A program made the translations under genes and the position numbers. Below the pieces are notes generated by a model that saw only the letters and a list, made by a program, of their open reading frames with translations, did not search any database and had not been told where the DNA came from. This document shows positions 63,799 to 64,000 of a stretch of 64,000 bases of DNA, piece after piece. Numbering within the stretch: the stretch's first letter is position 1; every line of letters begins with the position of its first letter. Source of the stretch: Flavobacterium sp. WV_118_3 (GTDB taxonomy: Bacteria > Bacteroidota > Bacteroidia > Flavobacteriales > Flavobacteriaceae); contig NZ_CP156060.1 of NCBI RefSeq assembly GCF_039778605.1, positions 2,480,001-2,544,000 on the forward strand, in the 5' to 3' direction.

Positions 63799-64000
63799 AT
63801 GACGTTTCAAGAACAGATTTTAGAAGGAATTCCTTCTGTATTACCACAACCAAAACCGTACGAAAGCACTATAAACCACGCGCCAAAGCGTAAAGAAATA
63901 TTAACGGACGACGAGAAAAAACTGGCACTAAAAAATGCCCTGCGTTATTTCGAACCCCAACATCACGCCGAATTGATCAAAGAATTTTCGGACGAATTGG
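63799..64000 (+). CDS. hutU: Urocanate hydratase, N-terminal part
   Basis: The ATG at 63799 opens a frame of 67 codons that runs off the window edge. The translation (MTFQEQILEGIPSVLPQPKP, then 'TINHAPKRKEILTDDEKKLALKN' in part, then 'ALRYFEPQHHAELIKEF') matches the beginning of urocanate hydratase, the second enzyme of histidine breakdown, which turns urocanate into imidazolone propionate using tightly bound NAD. The catalytic centre lies outside the window. No TAnnTTTG box was found in the 136-base gap before it, so it may be transcribed with the DUF5522 gene or from a regulated promoter. Confidence 0.85.
   Translation, partial: MTFQEQILEGIPSVLPQPKPYESTINHAPKRKEILTDDEKKLALKNALRYFEPQHHAELIKEFSDEL

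Overview
The window is chromosomal DNA from a member of the Flavobacteriaceae, most likely Flavobacterium or a close relative. The basis is the protein-level look of RpoB and RpoC, the Bacteroidetes promoter box TAnnTTTG in front of many genes, type IX secretion (T9SS) cargo proteins with C-terminal sorting domains, a SusC/SusD pair, and the almost complete absence of Shine-Dalgarno sequences. The single clear exception, in front of rpsU, is itself typical of this group.

Layout. 1-3960 (minus) is the 5' part of a giant secreted parallel beta-helix protein that runs off the left edge. 4253-19249 (minus) is the information-processing block. In transcription order it holds rpsU, xerC-like, hpf, then tRNA-Thr(TGT), tRNA-Tyr, tRNA-Thr(GGT), tuf, tRNA-Trp, secE, nusG, rplK, rplA, rplJ, rplL, rpoB, rpoC and a DUF3467 gene. 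19489-23075 (minus) is a four-gene operon ending in an acyl-CoA dehydrogenase. 23137-24825 (plus) is a secreted PNGase F-like glycoamidase. 24907-28262 (minus) holds a cystathionine-beta-synthase-type enzyme and a putative porin. 28401-34888 (minus) is a susC-susD operon with two Calx-beta-like lipoproteins and no carbohydrate enzyme. 35087-39021 holds rnhB, lipB, a lipoprotein and lysS.

39839-43204 (minus) is a probable copper cassette: a small Cys-rich membrane protein, an MbnP-like lipoprotein, an MbnH-like dihaem peroxidase and an outer-membrane barrel. Three small secreted proteins, two of them Spy/CpxP-like, lie beside it on the plus strand. 44258-47335 (minus) is an operon of a D-cysteine desulfhydrase/ACC deaminase-like gene, a GH73 glucosaminidase and hemL. 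47408-63075 is a cell-surface locus: one T9SS protein on the minus strand and three tandem giant T9SS paralogues (1355-1456 residues) on the plus strand. The right end has a small HExxH membrane protein, a DUF5522 protein and the start of hutU.

The most unusual signal is regulatory. Each giant paralogue is preceded by two 9-bp direct repeats (CTTTATCGA) 21 bp apart, followed exactly 40 bp later by a TAnnTTnG box that departs from consensus at the same base. The divergent T9SS gene carries a related 21-bp-period repeat. This looks like the operator of an undescribed surface-protein regulon and it also fixes the true start codons. Other points of interest are the rpsU Shine-Dalgarno sequence, a terminator that overlaps the tRNA-tuf promoter, three promoters placed so that transcripts would be leaderless, and a family of intergenic palindromes with the core ACCTGNCAGGT.
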